A stretch of DNA of 31,241 nucleotides from a virus. Under the pieces are notes generated by a model, which had not been told where the DNA came from, ran no database searches, and saw nothing but the letters and a program-made list of their open reading frames with translations. The position numbers and the translations under genes were made by a program. The stretch spans positions 1-31,241 of IMG/VR virus record IMGVR_UViG_3300031972_001005. The stretch is one strand, 5' to 3'. Below, one piece after another: positions 21,284-28,235 of the stretch. Within the stretch, counting starts at the first letter, position 1, and every line of letters starts with the position of its first letter.

Positions 21284-23430
21284 ATTATATTTAATAGTTC
21301 GAGTTTACTCTCTCCTGTTAATAAATTAGTTTCTATTTCGTTTAGCCTATATTTTTTTTGATTAATTATAAATAGATCATTTAGTCTAAAGTTTATTAAA
21401 ATATCTAAAGGCAAAAACGCTGTTACTTTAGTTATCCTTTTTTTAGGATCAAAAATGTCGGCTATATATTCACGATAGTAATTATCGAATAAAGTACCAG
21501 TAAACGCAGTGTTTCTAGTCCATTCGTTAATCTCGTTATTAAAGTTTATATTAGCCGTATTGGTAGGCGTAGATCCCGAGGGTAATTCTACCGAGTTGCT
21601 AGGTAAATTAACATTACTTATTTGAACGTGATTAGTCGCCTCTCCGTCTGCGTTAAGTTCATCTACAAAACTTATCCCTCCAGTATTTACTCTAACAGGA
21701 TAGAAAAGTAAAGGCGCACCTTTATAGGAGTTCTGACTTTCATTTACCGAGTATCCCCATTGAATGTTTTTTAACGTACCTCCGGTTACGTCGTTTAATC
21801 TTTCAAACTGAAAGTGACTAAAAGGAGTTTCGACTTTATATAGTCTCCCCGCTAGTTCACTCTCTCCAGTAGTGTAGTCTATCTCCGCCCAATCTCTATT
21901 CGCTAACTGGGCAAATCTATTTGCTAAAAAGGTTTTAGTATCCTTAAATTGAAAAACTACACGACGATAAGGTAAAGCTACATTTACCTCGCTTTTAGTA
22001 CTATCTACATATTCGCTAATATCCCAAGGCGTTGTACCACTAGCCGTTCCTTTTCCGTCATTATAATACTCGTTTAAAGGGATTACTTTTATAACGCTAC
22101 TCGTTTCCGTAGAGGCATCTTCGTCTTGAAAAGCCGTTAGATTAAACATCTTAAAAAGACCGGTAAGAAACTCAATCGTTTTAATATCAGGTATCTGCTG
22201 ATTGATATTAAACTGAAAAACCGTAGAAGTAGTAAACGATCCAGTTCCAATGGTTTGTATTATTATAGGATCGTCTGGGTTTTGAAAACTAAATTTCCAA
22301 CGTACGTTAGTAAATGTTATAGGTTGACTAGTCGTAACATAAACAGCGTATTGCCCATTTTGAAAGCCAAATAAATCGCAAGTGTTAACTACTAAACTTG
22401 GCATATTGATAGTAGTGTTTCCTGTGTTTCCAGTACTTGAATAAATGTTTCCACCTATCCCCCTTTGTATTCTAATATCATACGGTTTTGTAGCATCGGC
22501 ACTATCGACAAAAAATTCAAGTTGAAAATAATATACTATATTTGGGCAAGCTGTAAATGAAGCATAGTTACTTGAAATGAAAACGCCATAATTTTGATCT
22601 TGAAAATAAGGAAAACCGTTAACCTGTGTTTCAACATCAGTACTGCCCCCTAAATTTTCTACGCCTCCACTCTTTCGGTGTAGCCATAAAAATAGATTAT
22701 TCATTACATCGAGATTGGTATTTTTAAAAAAATCGCTACTAAAAGATAGGTCTATCGGGAAACCATTATCGACTGTATATCTCGTCTCGATCTCCTCTAT
22801 AATTTTATTTACTCTTATAGCATATTTAAGTTGGTTCCACTTAACACCGTGCTCGTGTTGTCCACCTCCCGAGAAGTATTTTAAGTTGCCATCGTCGGGC
22901 TCTTCTTCGTTTGAATTACTATTAAAAAAAAGTCTCTGCTTATAAGTTATTAAAGGGCAAATAACATCGTTAGTGGTCGGACTTGCAGTTAATCTCCCTT
23001 TAACCGTTTGCGCTCCGTATAAAAGATTATTACTAGCAAAGGCGAGGTCGTTTAGTTTATCGTCTCCTAGTAGGTCTTTTAACTCTACCGTATTACCGAA
23101 AAACGTAATTTTATAAGTATGAGGTTTCCTATCTTTTAGACTTACTCCCTCCAGTTTTATTTTTCCTATTTTAAAAGGTAGGTTGTTAATCTCTAGGCTA
23201 GCGTTTACTTTTAGTCTAGCATCAAAACCATTTACGATATCGTAGTTATAATAGTGCTTAAAAATTTTATTATTTACCTTACTCGCAGGAACGCTAAAGG
23301 TTTTAGTGAACGAAGTAAATATCTTTGCTATATCCCTTACGTTTTGGATACTCTGCGTTATCGTTATAGACTCGTCTTTAAAAAGATCTAAACGCTCCCC
23401 TCCAATATAAACTTGTAATACTCTATCCAT
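21280..23430 (-). CDS. Large tail tip/hub protein
   Basis: 716 residues, mostly beta. The start MDRVLQVYIGGERLDLFKDE and FTSFTKTFSVPASKVNNKIF is a conserved opening of a large Bacteroidota phage structural protein. Central regions are Asn/Thr-rich (IYSSTGNTGNTTINMPSLVV). The C-terminus ends FIINQKKYRLNEIETNLLTG, like a strand-rich hub domain. Its place beside the tape measure suggests a distal tail or baseplate hub. I do not see an enzymatic motif. Its start overlaps the stop of the gene upstream by one base. Confidence 0.62.
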   Translation of the reverse strand: MDRVLQVYIGGERLDLFKDESITITQSIQNVRDIAKIFTSFTKTFSVPASKVNNKIFKHYYNYDIVNGFDARLKVNASLEINNLPFKIGKIKLEGVSLKDRKPHTYKITFFGNTVELKDLLGDDKLNDLAFASNNLLYGAQTVKGRLTASPTTNDVICPLITYKQRLFFNSNSNEEEPDDGNLKYFSGGGQHEHGVKWNQLKYAIRVNKIIEEIETRYTVDNGFPIDLSFSSDFFKNTNLDVMNNLFLWLHRKSGGVENLGGSTDVETQVNGFPYFQDQNYGVFISSNYASFTACPNIVYYFQLEFFVDSADATKPYDIRIQRGIGGNIYSSTGNTGNTTINMPSLVVNTCDLFGFQNGQYAVYVTTSQPITFTNVRWKFSFQNPDDPIIIQTIGTGSFTTSTVFQFNINQQIPDIKTIEFLTGLFKMFNLTAFQDEDASTETSSVIKVIPLNEYYNDGKGTASGTTPWDISEYVDSTKSEVNVALPYRRVVFQFKDTKTFLANRFAQLANRDWAEIDYTTGESELAGRLYKVETPFSHFQFERLNDVTGGTLKNIQWGYSVNESQNSYKGAPLLFYPVRVNTGGISFVDELNADGEATNHVQISNVNLPSNSVELPSGSTPTNTANINFNNEINEWTRNTAFTGTLFDNYYREYIADIFDPKKRITKVTAFLPLDILINFRLNDLFIINQKKYRLNEIETNLLTGESKLELLNII

Positions 23431-24581
23431 TATCTAACGGAGTTTATTTTATCGAAAGCATATTCAAAACCTATCCCGTACTGGATCATCGCTTTATCGT
23501 TTACTCCAGTTTTTCTAGTTATACTATTCGTAGTTAAATTAACAGGCAAAGTATCTAGTTGACTATCCTCTAGCCAAATCTGTTCGCTCATAAACATTTG
23601 TTCGATAGGCTCATTTAAGCATTCGTCCAAAAGAGTAGTATTCGTATCAATACTTTGATTTGCTTTTATATTAAATTTCTTTTTATTATGCTTATAAATA
23701 CTATACGCAGGGATTCCATTAAAGTCGATAGTGTTTCTTTTAAACTCCTCGCTTTTTACTTTAGTCGTTATAGTAGATTTTTTCGTTAGCCACATAGTCT
23801 GTAACGCACCAAATTTATTATAAAAGATCCCTCTAATAGTATCGTATCTAGGCTCGCAAATCTCCTCCAAAGTAATTACTTGGGTTTGACTTGGACCTAC
23901 CGTAGAGGTTACCGTAATAGTATCTCCGTCATTTATAAAGTCAGAGGTAATAATGATATATTGTATTTTATCATCACTATTGTCGCTATCTACTACGCTT
24001 TGCTCATTATCGGCTGTATCCCAGTTATTATCGGCACTCTCCCAAAACGTGTCGGCTAAATTCCAAACATTTGACGCACCTGCTCCAGTAATTATCGTAG
24101 GCTCGGCCTCACTAAAAATCGGTATTTTAACATCTCGACCTCTCACAAACTGAACGCACAAATTACTTTGCAATACCATAGGTGTAAACGAGCTTGTCGT
24201 AGGATCAGTACTTTCTCGAGGATTAATTCCCTCCTCAAAATATCCAAAGCCGTCTAACGCTAAATAATAGTCCGTAGTTGTTAAGGTAGTTCCAGTTACA
24301 AACGTTTGTGTACTATCTGCTTTAACCCATACCGCATCGACAGCCTCCGTATAGTATTCGGTCTCTAAATAGTCTCTTATTAACTCACTAATCTCGAAAA
24401 CTACATAATTCCCAAGCGTAGCTGTAAGAGGTGTTTTTGTTATCGTATATGTAGCGTTAGTCGGGGGAGAAGTTTTTAATCCGTTCCAAATCCTCAACTC
24501 CAAACTCACCGAGGTAAATTGATTAGTTAGTGAACTATATCTAATATAGTAAGGACTTCTTGCATTTACTATTGTACTCAT
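23430..24581 (-). CDS. Tail structural protein
   Basis: 383 residues, beta-rich, beginning MSTIVNARSPYYIRYSSLTN with an early domain that resembles a fibronectin/Ig-like fold (VSLELRIWNGLKTSPPTNAT). A Trp/Asp-rich segment near residue 170-190 (NVWNLADTFWESADNNWDTA) is a degenerate short repeat. The C-terminus has FEYAFDKINSVR. It lies between tail completion and hub genes, overlapping both, so it is most likely part of the tail tip. Exact role unknown. Confidence 0.6.
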   Translation of the reverse strand: MSTIVNARSPYYIRYSSLTNQFTSVSLELRIWNGLKTSPPTNATYTITKTPLTATLGNYVVFEISELIRDYLETEYYTEAVDAVWVKADSTQTFVTGTTLTTTDYYLALDGFGYFEEGINPRESTDPTTSSFTPMVLQSNLCVQFVRGRDVKIPIFSEAEPTIITGAGASNVWNLADTFWESADNNWDTADNEQSVVDSDNSDDKIQYIIITSDFINDGDTITVTSTVGPSQTQVITLEEICEPRYDTIRGIFYNKFGALQTMWLTKKSTITTKVKSEEFKRNTIDFNGIPAYSIYKHNKKKFNIKANQSIDTNTTLLDECLNEPIEQMFMSEQIWLEDSQLDTLPVNLTTNSITRKTGVNDKAMIQYGIGFEYAFDKINSVR

Positions 24582-25141
24582 TTATTTTGGTTTTTAATTT
24601 CGTTAGCTATATCCATACCGATTGCTAGTGCTAAATCCTTATCGTATTTTATAAAGGCTCTCTCGTAAGGTCTAGTAAAAAATAGACTAGGCTTTAAACC
24701 TCTATTGTAGATATTACTAGCTACTATATGCCCTATCGCTCTATAATTACCTTTCGCAAATCTCCCTTTTTCGTCTCGTAGTCTTAATCGTTTAGCTTTA
24801 GCCCAAACGCTCATCTTTTCGACAAAACTATCCCACGTTCCGCTCGCAGATCCAGTACCGAAACGAAAAGGAGAATTAGGTGCTTGTTGTCCTTTTATTT
24901 TAGCATTCGGAGAAACCTTACTTGGGTCTTTACCTTTAACCCCTTTATCTACGAACTTTCCGTAGTCAAGCATAGTAAAGGAAACCTCCGTTGCGTTTTT
25001 CTTTTCCAGTACGTTATAGCCTAAACTTTTATATAGTTTATTCTCGTAACTCTTTTTCGCTCTAGTAAGATTACTACGAGATTGTTGGACTACGTATTTA
25101 GCCCATTTTTGCATCACTTGATTAACCTCTAGGAACTGCAT
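24578..25141 (-). CDS. HK97 gp10-like tail completion protein
   Basis: 187 residues. The first part is a basic helix (VQQSRSNLTRAKKSYENKLY), then a strand pair with VSFTMLDYGKFVDKGVKGKD, the YxxFVdxG pattern of the HK97 gp10 family. The C-terminal half (FFTRPYERAFIKYDKDLALA) is helical. Such proteins sit at the head-tail joint or aid tail assembly. It overlaps its neighbours by 13 bases upstream and 4 downstream. Confidence 0.7.
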   Translation of the reverse strand: MQFLEVNQVMQKWAKYVVQQSRSNLTRAKKSYENKLYKSLGYNVLEKKNATEVSFTMLDYGKFVDKGVKGKDPSKVSPNAKIKGQQAPNSPFRFGTGSASGTWDSFVEKMSVWAKAKRLRLRDEKGRFAKGNYRAIGHIVASNIYNRGLKPSLFFTRPYERAFIKYDKDLALAIGMDIANEIKNQNK

Positions 25142-25614
25142 CGATCGATATTATTTCTAGTTACTAAATCAAAAGTAAAAGACCAACCCGCCATAAGATT
25201 TTCAAAGCGATCCGTAAAAGGCTCGGCACTTACCGTACCTCTATCTACGTAAGTATTTCCGTCGTATAGGTTTCCGTTAAATAGTTTATCGGTTAATCGG
25301 TTTCCTATATTCAGCATAGTATTTAAAACGTAAAGCTCGTTATCGTCTTGGTAGATACTAGGCTCGTCCGTAGTATCGGAGTGAACTATATCCATTAATA
25401 AAACGCTCACGCTATAAGTAATTATACTGCTCTCAAATCTAGCGTTGCCTACTATTATATGGGCTAGAGGAAACATAGTTTGTTTCGATAGATCTACGTC
25501 GCTAATATCTCCAGTCGTTACCGTAGTTATATTAGGATCATTTAAGAGTTCGTCTCGTAGGATCTCTAAAACTTGCAGATAACTTTGCGCTCCGATATTT
25601 TCATTTACAGCCAT
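25129..25614 (-). CDS. Probable tail terminator protein
   Basis: 161 residues. The pattern of a helix (QSYLQVLEILRDELLNDPNI), strands with FPLAHIIVGNARFESSIITY, and a C-terminal strand AGWSFTFDLVTRNN suits the tail terminator fold (lambda gpU-like). The gene lies between the chaperone and the gp10-like gene, the usual place. Its ATG follows the stop of the frameshifted chaperone directly (TAA then ATG), so it may depend on ribosomes that finish that product. Confidence 0.6.
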   Translation of the reverse strand: MAVNENIGAQSYLQVLEILRDELLNDPNITTVTTGDISDVDLSKQTMFPLAHIIVGNARFESSIITYSVSVLLMDIVHSDTTDEPSIYQDDNELYVLNTMLNIGNRLTDKLFNGNLYDGNTYVDRGTVSAEPFTDRFENLMAGWSFTFDLVTRNNIDRCSS

Positions 25615-26363
25615 TTATTTTCGGTTTTTTATTTGCTTTATTTCTAGTTCGTTCTTTTCCTTTTCGAAAGCTAGATAAGTTAAACACTCATTAACTCCCA
25701 TATCCGTTATATCGTTAAATCTCCTAATATCGCCTTGAGCGATGGCGTAGATGGATTGATACCAGTTCCATTTTTTCCCAAAGCCCGCAACTGCGCTAGT
25801 AGTGCTTGATCCTCCACCTCCGAAGAGTTCATCATAGCGTTCGATAAGTCGATCCCTAAATTGTAAAAAAAAAGTATAGAACTTACGACAGCATCTAAAG
25901 GCATATTTAACATCGCATCGTGGTATAGATCCCCCTCGTAATCGTGTATCTCGTAGAGGTCTTTTTGTTTATACTTTATCGGCCTATATAGTACTGCCAT
26001 AGCTTTTTCGATTTGTCTCATATCGTGAATGTAGGTATCGAGATCTACATACTCCCCGAAAGTCATTTTTTCTAAATCGGGTATAAAACCAAATTCGCTA
26101 TCGCCCATTTTAAACCTAGTAACCAGTTTAGGAGTTTGTTGTAAGATATCATATAGCTGTACTACTATCCTTTCAAAATCTATTAAAGTCATAGCAGATG
26201 CCTGTTCGTAATTAATACCGCAAAAGATCTCTACCATTTTAGTATTAATAAATCTCTCGCTATTCTCGTCTTGATCGTTTGTATTAACGATTTTTTCGTA
26301 CTGCTTATATTCCCTTAAAGTAATGTCCGATAGGCTCGTAGGAACGCTTATTTTTATTTCCAT
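25615..26363 (-). CDS. Tail assembly chaperone, -1 frameshift (gpGT-like) form
   Basis: Ribosomes that slip at 25779-25773 would leave frame 0 after residue 197 and read 52 more codons in the -1 frame, giving 249 residues. The added part begins KWNWYQSIYAIAQGDIRRFN and includes NECLTYLAFEKEKNELEIKQ, ending at the TAA at 25617-25615, directly before the next ATG. The WxxxxIYAIA.GD and ECLTYL..EK motifs look like a real T-like domain, and without the shift this 92-base stretch would hold no gene. Not proven by experiment. Confidence 0.78.
25707..26363 (-). CDS. Tail assembly chaperone, unshifted (gpG-like) form
   Basis: 218 residues in frame 0. It begins MEIKISVPTSLSDITLREYK and is largely helical; the C-terminal part NMPLDAVVSSILFFYNLGID is followed by a short tail that ends at 25707. 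In siphoviruses the gene before the tape measure region makes two products by -1 frameshifting, and the longer one binds the tape measure. Here the frame 0 tail after residue 197 (21 residues) looks unrelated to the family, while the -1 frame continues with conserved-looking sequence. The leader has a CGTTATA motif close to the start. Confidence 0.7.
   Translation of the reverse strand: MEIKISVPTSLSDITLREYKQYEKIVNTNDQDENSERFINTKMVEIFCGINYEQASAMTLIDFERIVVQLYDILQQTPKLVTRFKMGDSEFGFIPDLEKMTFGEYVDLDTYIHDMRQIEKAMAVLYRPIKYKQKDLYEIHDYEGDLYHDAMLNMPLDAVVSSILFFYNLGIDLSNAMMNSSEVEDQALLAQLRALGKNGTGINPSTPSLKAILGDLTI
25773..25779 (-). promoter_or_regulatory. -1 ribosomal frameshift slippery heptamer
   Basis: On the minus strand the sequence is G GGA AAA in frame 0, followed by AAT. 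Slippage to GGG AAA keeps good tRNA pairing and is nearly the lambda G-GT site (GGGAAAG). A small stem ATCGC/GCGAT lies about 30 bases downstream (25743-25729), perhaps too far to act as a stimulator. Confidence 0.8.
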
Positions 26364-26405
26364 ATTTATATAACGCTTTTAGTCTCAAAGTTTTTAAATA
26401 TACGC

Positions 26406-26439
26406 AAAAAAAAAAGGGTAACATTTCTGCTACCCCTTT
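26406..26439 (-). terminator. Rho-independent terminator
   Basis: Minus strand: AAAGGGG-TA paired with TACCCTTT around a 10-base loop (arms 26439-26431 and 26420-26413, one bulged G), then a run of 10 T (26415-26406). It ends the small-gene operon that starts at 28184. Confidence 0.82.
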
Positions 26440-26451
26440 AACAAAATAAAA

Positions 26452-26715
26452 CTACTCCTTCGGAGGTCTTCCGACAGGTCGTTTAAAATCCTTATCGATC
26501 TTTTTACCTAGATCCCTATATCGTTCTGCTATATGCTCCCTCTCCTTTTCCTCTGCTTTTTTAGCAAACTCGTAAAGAGTAGGGAGGTCTCTTAATAGTT
26601 CGGAGGCATTATATATGATCCCCACCTCGTCTCCGTCGTCGTCATTAAAATATAAATATACCTCTCCGTGTCCGTAGTGTATTTGGTGCGTTCTTTCAAC
26701 GTAGTGTTCTTTCAT
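26452..26715 (-). CDS. Small protein with C-terminal AT-hook-like motif
   Basis: 87 residues. It begins MKEHYVERTHQIHYGHGEVY, has an acidic loop (YFNDDDGDEVG), a charged helix and ends KRPVGRPPKE. The GRPPK tail resembles an AT-hook, which binds the minor groove of AT-rich DNA. It may be a DNA-binding or host-modulating protein. It is the last gene before the terminator at 26439 and overlaps the gene upstream as ATGA. Confidence 0.68.
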   Translation of the reverse strand: MKEHYVERTHQIHYGHGEVYLYFNDDDGDEVGIIYNASELLRDLPTLYEFAKKAEEKEREHIAERYRDLGKKIDKDFKRPVGRPPKE

Positions 26716-26855
26716 TTGTCTATTATTTTATTTAACGTATTTATATGTGCCTCGACTATTTTAGCCTCCAGTATATCGCCTTTTCGATAAGCGATTAGTT
26801 CTAGATCCTTTAGTCGTTTAATACTATTTAAGTATCTCTTTTTATTTAGTCTCAT
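26712..26855 (-). CDS. Hypothetical 47-residue helical protein
   Basis: ATG at 26855 overlaps the stop of the gene upstream; stop overlaps the next start. It begins MRLNKKRYLNSIKRLKDLEL and is a basic amphipathic helix pair. No family recognised. Confidence 0.62.
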   Translation of the reverse strand: MRLNKKRYLNSIKRLKDLELIAYRKGDILEAKIVEAHINTLNKIIDK

Positions 26856-27007
26856 CGTATATTGTTTATAGTTGATACTATCCACTCCTCGTCGAGTTTA
26901 AGGTGCTTATAGTCGTCGTTTCCCTTTAGACCTTTTGCCTCTAGGTACGCTAAAGTTTCTCTAGTATTTTTTAAGTCGTCTCTTAAATCGTCTAGCTGTG
27001 TTCTCAT
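26852..27007 (-). CDS. Hypothetical 51-residue protein
   Basis: I choose the ATG at 27007 (MRTQLDDLRDDLKNTRETLA) because it forms an ATGA overlap with the tiny membrane gene upstream, as at most junctions here. A further in-frame ATG at 27064 would add 19 residues that lie wholly over that gene. The product is a charged helical protein that may form a coiled coil. Confidence 0.65.
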   Translation of the reverse strand: MRTQLDDLRDDLKNTRETLAYLEAKGLKGNDDYKHLKLDEEWIVSTINNIR

Positions 27008-27090
27008 TTTATAGAATTTATTAGTGTTATAATTATCGTAAGGAGTATCCCTATAATAGACCACTCCACTAACTTAAATTTGTCTTTCAT
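27004..27090 (-). CDS. 28-residue single-span membrane peptide
   Basis: ATG at 27090, directly after the stop of the gene upstream; ends at 27004. Product: charged start MKDKFKLVEW, then a hydrophobic span SIIGILLTIIITLINSIK. It fits one membrane helix. Its size is like small phage toxins or membrane modulators, but it has no known relative that I can name. Confidence 0.55.
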   Translation of the reverse strand: MKDKFKLVEWSIIGILLTIIITLINSIK

Positions 27091-27315
27091 TTAGTTTTTA
27101 ATTAAGTCCAGTCTATACTCACTCGCTACGTAGTTTATATGCTTTTGCGTAGTCATACTCCATTTACCCGAAAGGTTTTTAGGATTAGGTATCTGTAATA
27201 GAGTTCCATTTTTATAATCGATTTTAGCTACTCTAGTAGTGTAACTCAAAACGTAGTCCGATCCCTCAAATTCTATTACGCTTAAATTTTCCTTGTATCT
27301 TTTAAATTTTCTCAT
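27091..27315 (-). CDS. Hypothetical 74-residue protein
   Basis: Begins MRKFKRYKENLSVIEFEGSD and has a beta-rich centre (YVLSYTTRVAKIDYKNGTLL) with a helical end. A promoter lies 24 bases upstream of its start (27339-27369), so it may be made separately from the longer small-gene transcript. No family recognised. Confidence 0.68.
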   Translation of the reverse strand: MRKFKRYKENLSVIEFEGSDYVLSYTTRVAKIDYKNGTLLQIPNPKNLSGKWSMTTQKHINYVASEYRLDLIKN

Positions 27316-27338
27316 CTTTTAAGTTTTAAATTGATATG

Positions 27339-27369
27339 TAAATATAAACAATTTTTAATAACTACCAAA
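27339..27369 (-). promoter_or_regulatory. Bacteroidota-type promoter
   Basis: Minus strand: TTTG (27369-27366), exactly 19 bases, then TATATTTA (27346-27339), one mismatch to TAnnTTTG. The -33 context AGTTTGGTAGTTA is identical to that of the promoter at 28184-28214. Confidence 0.75.
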
Positions 27370-27371
27370 CT

Positions 27372-27650
27372 TTATTCGTTAAAAACTGCTCTACTTTGAG
27401 CCAGTACTTGCATACGCTCTTTAAAGTCTCCCTTTATTTTACCGCAGATAGCAACGCACTCCGTTACTACTTGCGTACCTTTTTTTAGTCTTTTATTTTT
27501 ATAGATCCAGTCCTCCGATAGGATCACGCTTTGCCTACCTCCGTATCCGAGTACATCACGATCAGGAGTTTCTATTTCGTAACAGCCAAAGTATTTGCCT
27601 CGATAGTAAATATCTACGTTGTACTTTTTTATTTCAAATTCTACTTGCAT
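27372..27650 (-). CDS. Hypothetical 92-residue protein
   Basis: Begins MQVEFEIKKYNVDIYYRGKY and continues with strands (FGCYEIETPDRDVLGYGGRQ) and a Cys pair near residues 64-69 (TECVAICGK). No family recognised. It overlaps the promoter of the next gene at its end. Confidence 0.7.
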   Translation of the reverse strand: MQVEFEIKKYNVDIYYRGKYFGCYEIETPDRDVLGYGGRQSVILSEDWIYKNKRLKKGTQVVTECVAICGKIKGDFKERMQVLAQSRAVFNE

Positions 27651-27651
27651 C

Positions 27652-27825
27652 TTACCAGTCTTTAGTGTCCTTAACTCCGTAAACCCATTTATCGCTTGGC
27701 ATATATCCTAATTCGTCGTCATAATAACGAGAGATTAATAGCGCTTTATTTTCGCCTACTTTTCTCATTGTAACCCCTCCCTGTATTTTAAAATACTGTC
27801 CGTTTTTTACTTCTCTAAATTCCAT
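27652..27825 (-). CDS. Hypothetical 57-residue protein
   Basis: ATG at 27825. Beta-rich: MEFREVKNGQYFKIQGGVTM, then RKVGENKALLISRYYDDELG. The pattern of strands with a Gly turn resembles small SH3-like or barrel proteins. Next gene starts 1 base after its stop. Confidence 0.65.
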   Translation of the reverse strand: MEFREVKNGQYFKIQGGVTMRKVGENKALLISRYYDDELGYMPSDKWVYGVKDTKDW

Positions 27826-27829
27826 TATT

Positions 27830-28003
27830 TTATCTTTTTTCTAGACCACTAGTGCCTACGGTTGTACTCATTCCTATTTTAACAGCCTCTTTAATATCTA
27901 CTTTAAAGCTAGTATATACTATAAAAGCAAACTCCATTTCGTCTCGGCTAATAAATTTTTTAGTAGTTTTTAAAGCCTCTTTTGTAAAGTTATCGTATTT
28001 CAT
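27830..28003 (-). CDS. Hypothetical 57-residue protein
   Basis: ATG at 28003, overlapping nothing but starting 1 base below the stop of the gene upstream. Helical: MKYDNFTKEALKTTKKFISR then FVYT-like hydrophobic centre (EMEFAFIVYTSFKVDIKEAV). No family recognised. Confidence 0.62.
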   Translation of the reverse strand: MKYDNFTKEALKTTKKFISRDEMEFAFIVYTSFKVDIKEAVKIGMSTTVGTSGLEKR

Positions 28004-28004
28004 T

Positions 28005-28160
28005 TTATTTAAAGTTTATTAAGTGAAACGTATCTCCGTTATCAAAGAACACGCTCGTATCATTTATAGCAACCACTTCAACGATTGTTACTATTTCTTT
28101 TCCGAAACGAGTTTCAGTTTTTAGTTTAAACTTATCCCCGATTTTAACTTTAGTACTCAT
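28005..28160 (-). CDS. Hypothetical 51-residue beta-rich protein, first gene after a strong promoter
   Basis: ATG at 28160, 23 bases below the -7 element of the strong promoter. It starts MSTKVKIGDKFKLKTETRFG and continues IVTIVEVVAINDTSVFFDNG, a five-strand pattern like a small SH3-type barrel. As the first gene of this operon it is likely made early and in quantity, a place where phages often put host-takeover proteins. No family recognised. Confidence 0.68.
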   Translation of the reverse strand: MSTKVKIGDKFKLKTETRFGKEIVTIVEVVAINDTSVFFDNGDTFHLINFK

Positions 28161-28183
28161 ATCTTTTGTTTTATTTTGTTATA

Positions 28184-28214
28184 CAAAGATACACCTATTT
28201 GAGTAACTACCAAA
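28184..28214 (-). promoter_or_regulatory. Bacteroidota-type promoter (strong)
   Basis: Minus strand: TTTG (28214-28211), exactly 19 bases, then TATCTTTG (28191-28184), a full match to TAnnTTTG. The following TATAACAAAATAAAAC equals that at 3.07 kb. It lies directly below the large terminase stop at 28236. Confidence 0.88.
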
Positions 28215-28235
28215 CTTTTTATTAAAAAAATTTAA

